Assembly (NCBI RefSeq): GCF_000429545.1
Contig: NZ_AUCB01000032.1
Span: 1-64,000, forward strand
Length of the DNA stretch: 64,000 nucleotides
Direction: 5' to 3'
Source: Arenibacter certesii DSM 19833
GTDB taxonomy: Bacteria > Bacteroidota > Bacteroidia > Flavobacteriales > Flavobacteriaceae
Under the pieces are notes generated by a model, which was not told the origin of the DNA, did not search any database, and was given only the letters and a program-made list of their open reading frames with translations. Within the stretch, counting starts at the first letter, position 1; every line of letters begins with the position of its first letter. Position numbers and translations under genes: made by a program. Below are positions 61,334-64,000 of the stretch, in pieces.

Positions 61334-63274
61334 TTAAAACGACTTTAAGGTACTATTTATTTCATTAGTTACCAAGTCAGAAAAGGCTTTTATGGTAATG
61401 GAACCAAGATCTTCACCTCCGTGTCTTCTAACGGAAATGGTTTCTTCATTCTCTTCATTCTCGCCAACAATTAGCATAAATGGGATTTTAGTCATCTCTG
61501 CTTCCCTGATTTTTTTGCCAACTGTCTCATTTCTATTATCAATGAGGGCGCGAATGTCGTTATTTTCCAAGGAATTTAAAACTTTTTCGGCATATATTTC
61601 GTGTTTTTCACTTACAGGTAGGATAATTGCCTGTTCTGGCATTAGCCAAAGTGGGAAATTTCCTCCAGTATGTTCTAACAACAAAGCGATAAACCTTTCC
61701 ATACTACCAAAAGGCGCTCGGTGGATCATCACTGGTCTATGAAGCTCATTATCGCTACCCTTATAGGTAAGTTCAAATCGTTCAGGAAGGTTGTAATCTA
61801 CCTGTATAGTACCCAATTGCCAATTTCTGCCTAAGGCATCCTTGATCATGAAGTCTAACTTTGGGCCATAGAAAGCAGCTTCCCCACTTTCAATAACAAA
61901 ATCAAGTCCTTTTTCCTTTGCGGCATTAATAATGGCGTTTTCTGCTTTTTCCCAATTCTCAACAGATCCGATATATTTTTCGGGTTTTTCTAAATCCCTA
62001 ACTGAAACCTGTGCGGTAAACTTATCAAAACCTAAGGATCCTAGTACGTACAGCGTTAAGTCTATTACCTTTTTAAACTCATCGGCTAATTGGTCGGGAG
62101 TACAGAAAATATGCGCATCATCCTGAGTAAATCCGCGTACTCTGGTTAAACCATGAAGCTCTCCGCTTTGTTCATAACGGTAAACAGTACCAAATTCGGC
62201 ATAGCGAACCGGTAGGTCTTTATAGCTAAAAGGTTTTGCATTGTAAATTTCACAATGGTGTGGACAATTCATCGGTTTTAATAAAAACTCCTCATCCTCT
62301 TTTGGTGTTTTTATTGGTTGAAAGCTATCCTCTCCATATTTGGCATAGTGACCAGAAGTAACGTAAAGTTCCTTTTGTCCAATATGGGGAGTTACTACCA
62401 TTTTATAACCAGCTTTCTTTTGCGCCTTCTTTAAGAATTCCTCTAACCTATCTCTTAAAGCTGCACCTTTTGGTAACCATAGTGGGAGGCCTTGCCCTAC
62501 TTTTTGAGAGAAGGTAAATAACTCCAACTCCTTGCCTAATTTTCTATGATCCCGTTTTTTAGCTTCTTCTAGCAATTCCAAGTATTCAGTAAGTTCTTTC
62601 TGTTTTGGAAAGGAAATTCCATATACTCGTGTTAATTGGTTGTTTTTTTCGTCTCCTCGCCAATAGGCACCGGCTACACTCAATATTTTTATAGCCTTTA
62701 TAATACCGGTATTGGGGATATGCCCCCCGCGGCATAGGTCGGTAAAGGTATCATGATCGCAAAAGCTAATGGTGCCGTCTTCTAAATTTTCAATTAGCTC
62801 CACCTTATATTCGTTCTCTTGGTAGCGGTAGAGATCTAGTGCGTCATCCTTGCTTACGGACCGCATTTTAAAATCGTGTTTCCCTCTGGCAATTTCTAGT
62901 GCTTTTTTTTCTATTGCGGGAAAATCCTTTTCAGATATGCTTCTCTCACCGAAGTCCACATCGTAATAAAATCCATTTTCAATGGCAGGACCAATGGTCA
63001 GTTTTATTCCCGGATAAAGCGCTTCCAAAGCTTGAGCAACCACGTGGGAGGTAGAATGCCAAAAGGCTGTCTTACCTTCCTTATCGTTCCAGCTAAAAAG
63101 AACTAGGGAGCCATCTTCATTTAAGGGGGTAACAGTCTCAACTGTAATACCATTGAATTTTGCAGAAATAATATTTCTAGCCAAACCTTCACTAATGCTT
63201 TTGGCCACTTCTAGTGGAGTGGTCCCCTTTGCATATTCCCTAACACTTCCGTCCGGTAAAGTAATTTTGATCAT
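61334..63274 (-). CDS. thrS: threonine-tRNA ligase
   Basis: 646 residues with the full set of domains: TGS (1-60), editing domain ([17 protein letters not shown], and [10 protein letters not shown]), catalytic core with zinc ligands in [13 protein letters not shown] and later His, motif 2 [21 protein letters not shown], motif 3 [20 protein letters not shown], and the anticodon-binding domain. First gene of an operon with infC, rpmI and rplT, and preceded by a full-consensus promoter. Confidence 0.97.
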   Translation of the reverse strand: MIKITLPDGSVREYAKGTTPLEVAKSISEGLARNIISAKFNGITVETVTPLNEDGSLVLFSWNDKEGKTAFWHSTSHVVAQALEALYPGIKLTIGPAIENGFYYDVDFGERSISEKDFPAIEKKALEIARGKHDFKMRSVSKDDALDLYRYQENEYKVELIENLEDGTISFCDHDTFTDLCRGGHIPNTGIIKAIKILSVAGAYWRGDEKNNQLTRVYGISFPKQKELTEYLELLEEAKKRDHRKLGKELELFTFSQKVGQGLPLWLPKGAALRDRLEEFLKKAQKKAGYKMVVTPHIGQKELYVTSGHYAKYGEDSFQPIKTPKEDEEFLLKPMNCPHHCEIYNAKPFSYKDLPVRYAEFGTVYRYEQSGELHGLTRVRGFTQDDAHIFCTPDQLADEFKKVIDLTLYVLGSLGFDKFTAQVSVRDLEKPEKYIGSVENWEKAENAIINAAKEKGLDFVIESGEAAFYGPKLDFMIKDALGRNWQLGTIQVDYNLPERFELTYKGSDNELHRPVMIHRAPFGSMERFIALLLEHTGGNFPLWLMPEQAIILPVSEKHEIYAEKVLNSLENNDIRALIDNRNETVGKKIREAEMTKIPFMLIVGENEENEETISVRRHGGEDLGSITIKAFSDLVTNEINSTLKSF

Positions 63275-63294
63275 AGGATTCTATTTAACAGGTG

Positions 63295-63325
63295 CAAAGA
63301 TATTGTAAAGGGTTTAGTTGGGCAA
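63295..63325 (-). promoter_or_regulatory. promoter of the thrS-infC-rpmI-rplT operon
   Basis: TTG (63325-63323), a 20-bp spacer and TATCTTTG (63302-63295) on minus, 21 bp upstream of the thrS ATG; full match to the Bacteroidota consensus. Confidence 0.72.
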
Positions 63326-63708
63326 AGTTGTACTGAAATGAATTTTAAAATTTTGGCTTATTACTTAGGGGTAAATATAAGGACAGGGGTCTTATGGTCG
63401 CAAAATATAAGAAACTAACTACCGGTGCTTTAAAATATAATAGGTTATACCGAACGTAATATTGATATAATTAAGGAAATAGGCGAAAATAAAGAGCTGA
63501 ATTTTGCATTTATTTGTCAAAATAGTTTGGCGTCTAAAACTGATAAATATGTTTTCTACATATGAAATTCATTTCAAATCCGTGATGAGGATGAATAAAT
63601 CTTATGAATGTTAGTTAATTGCTTGTGATTTAACATTTATTTAGTCTTTTGTTTGAATGTGCGATTATATTTCATAAATTTTGCTTTTAATCAACTAAAT
63701 TAAAACTC
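63326..63708. other. intergenic region with promoter of the TonB-linked receptor
   Basis: About 380 bp of AT-rich sequence without an ORF. Near 63653-63683 a TTG is followed after 19 bp by TAAATTTTG, close to the promoter consensus, and would drive the receptor gene. I see no ECF-type or riboswitch structure. Confidence 0.4.
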
Positions 63709-64000
63709 ATGAAGAATACCTTTTTAGTATGTGCTTTTCTTTTGTTTCTCTTTAAATCCTACGGTCAAGATATTACTGGAGTGGTTACCGACGTCTCTGG
63801 TACGCCATTACCAGGGGTGACTATTCTTGTTGAGGGGACCATTACTGGGACAACAACAGATTTCGATGGTAATTACGCAATTGCAGCCAGCTCGGGCAAT
63901 GTGCTTAGATTCTCCTTTTTGGGAATGAAAAGTCAGAGTGTAACCGTTGGGACTGCCAAAGTAATAAATGTCACCATGGAGGAAGACTCCGAGCAATTAG
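63709..64000 (+). CDS. SusC/RagA-type TonB-linked outer-membrane protein, 5' part
   Basis: 97 codons from ATG 63709 run to the window end. Signal peptide MKNTFLVCAFLLFLFKSYG, then the carboxypeptidase-regulatory-like domain (GVVTDVSGTPLPGVTILVEG, then TTTDFDGNYAIAASSGNVL) that opens SusC/RagA TonB-dependent transporters. LRFSFLGMKSQSVTVG continues it. The plug and barrel lie outside. A SusD partner would be expected downstream. Confidence 0.88.
   Translation, partial: MKNTFLVCAFLLFLFKSYGQDITGVVTDVSGTPLPGVTILVEGTITGTTTDFDGNYAIAASSGNVLRFSFLGMKSQSVTVGTAKVINVTMEEDSEQL

Overview
The window looks like a chromosomal segment of a marine-type member of the Flavobacteriaceae (Bacteroidota). Evidence: a type IX secretion substrate with a gliding-associated C-terminal domain beside a PorP/SprF protein; the start of a TonB-linked outer-membrane receptor; the Bacteroidota-only small protein DUF4295 after rpmB-rpmG; promoters of the TTG-N17-23-TAnnTTTG type; A-rich leaders instead of Shine-Dalgarno sites; and low GC throughout. 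I cannot name the genus.

Layout. 1-3.1 kb: the end of a collagen-like surface protein, a T9SS type B substrate and a PorP/SprF protein. 3.2-5.5 kb: idi, a 6-pyruvoyl-tetrahydropterin-type synthase, manA and a small conserved gene. 5.6-12.3 kb (minus): a DUF4369 lipoprotein, a DUF819 membrane protein, a HAD phosphatase, an SPFH protein with a tiny ribbon-helix-helix gene, and a class A penicillin-binding protein. 12.6-20.8 kb: S1/P1 nuclease, AlkB-like dioxygenase, MOSC, DoxX, htpG, a FabH-like synthase and a sodium:solute symporter. 21-29.7 kb (plus): recR, a 2-oxoacid dehydrogenase E2, an exonuclease, an FAH-family enzyme, an Hpt protein, cinA, rpmB-rpmG-DUF4295, ftsY and rimO.

29.7-30.3 kb and 46.5-47.4 kb hold related, degenerate non-coding repeats in opposite orientation. 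Between them lie a serine hydrolase, periplasmic PPIases, a MoxR ATPase, aconitase, a tandem pair of TlpA-like proteins (one without its active-site cysteines), a carotenoid operon (crtI-crtB-crtZ) led by a CarH/LitR-like MerR regulator, a duplicated tRNA-Lys/tRNA-Leu cassette, aroK, a phosphoribosyltransferase, a methyltransferase, an S4 protein and an FKBP lipoprotein. 47.5-64 kb holds an outer-membrane barrel, a split transketolase, tgt-lptF/G-EamA, accA, dnaB, a secreted protein of unclear function, DUF1801, a HAD phosphatase, YjbQ, the thrS-infC-rpmI-rplT operon and the truncated TonB-linked receptor gene.

Most genes are housekeeping. The accessory signals worth a second look are the B12-type regulator beside carotenoid genes, the interspersed non-coding repeats with modular hairpins, the SPFH plus ribbon-helix-helix pair with a palindrome over its 5' region, an infC that seems to start at ATA, a tgt without zinc cysteines, inverted repeats upstream of dnaB and at 58.1 kb, and the duplicated tRNA cassette. 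I did not find a CRISPR array, insertion sequence, prophage or defence island.
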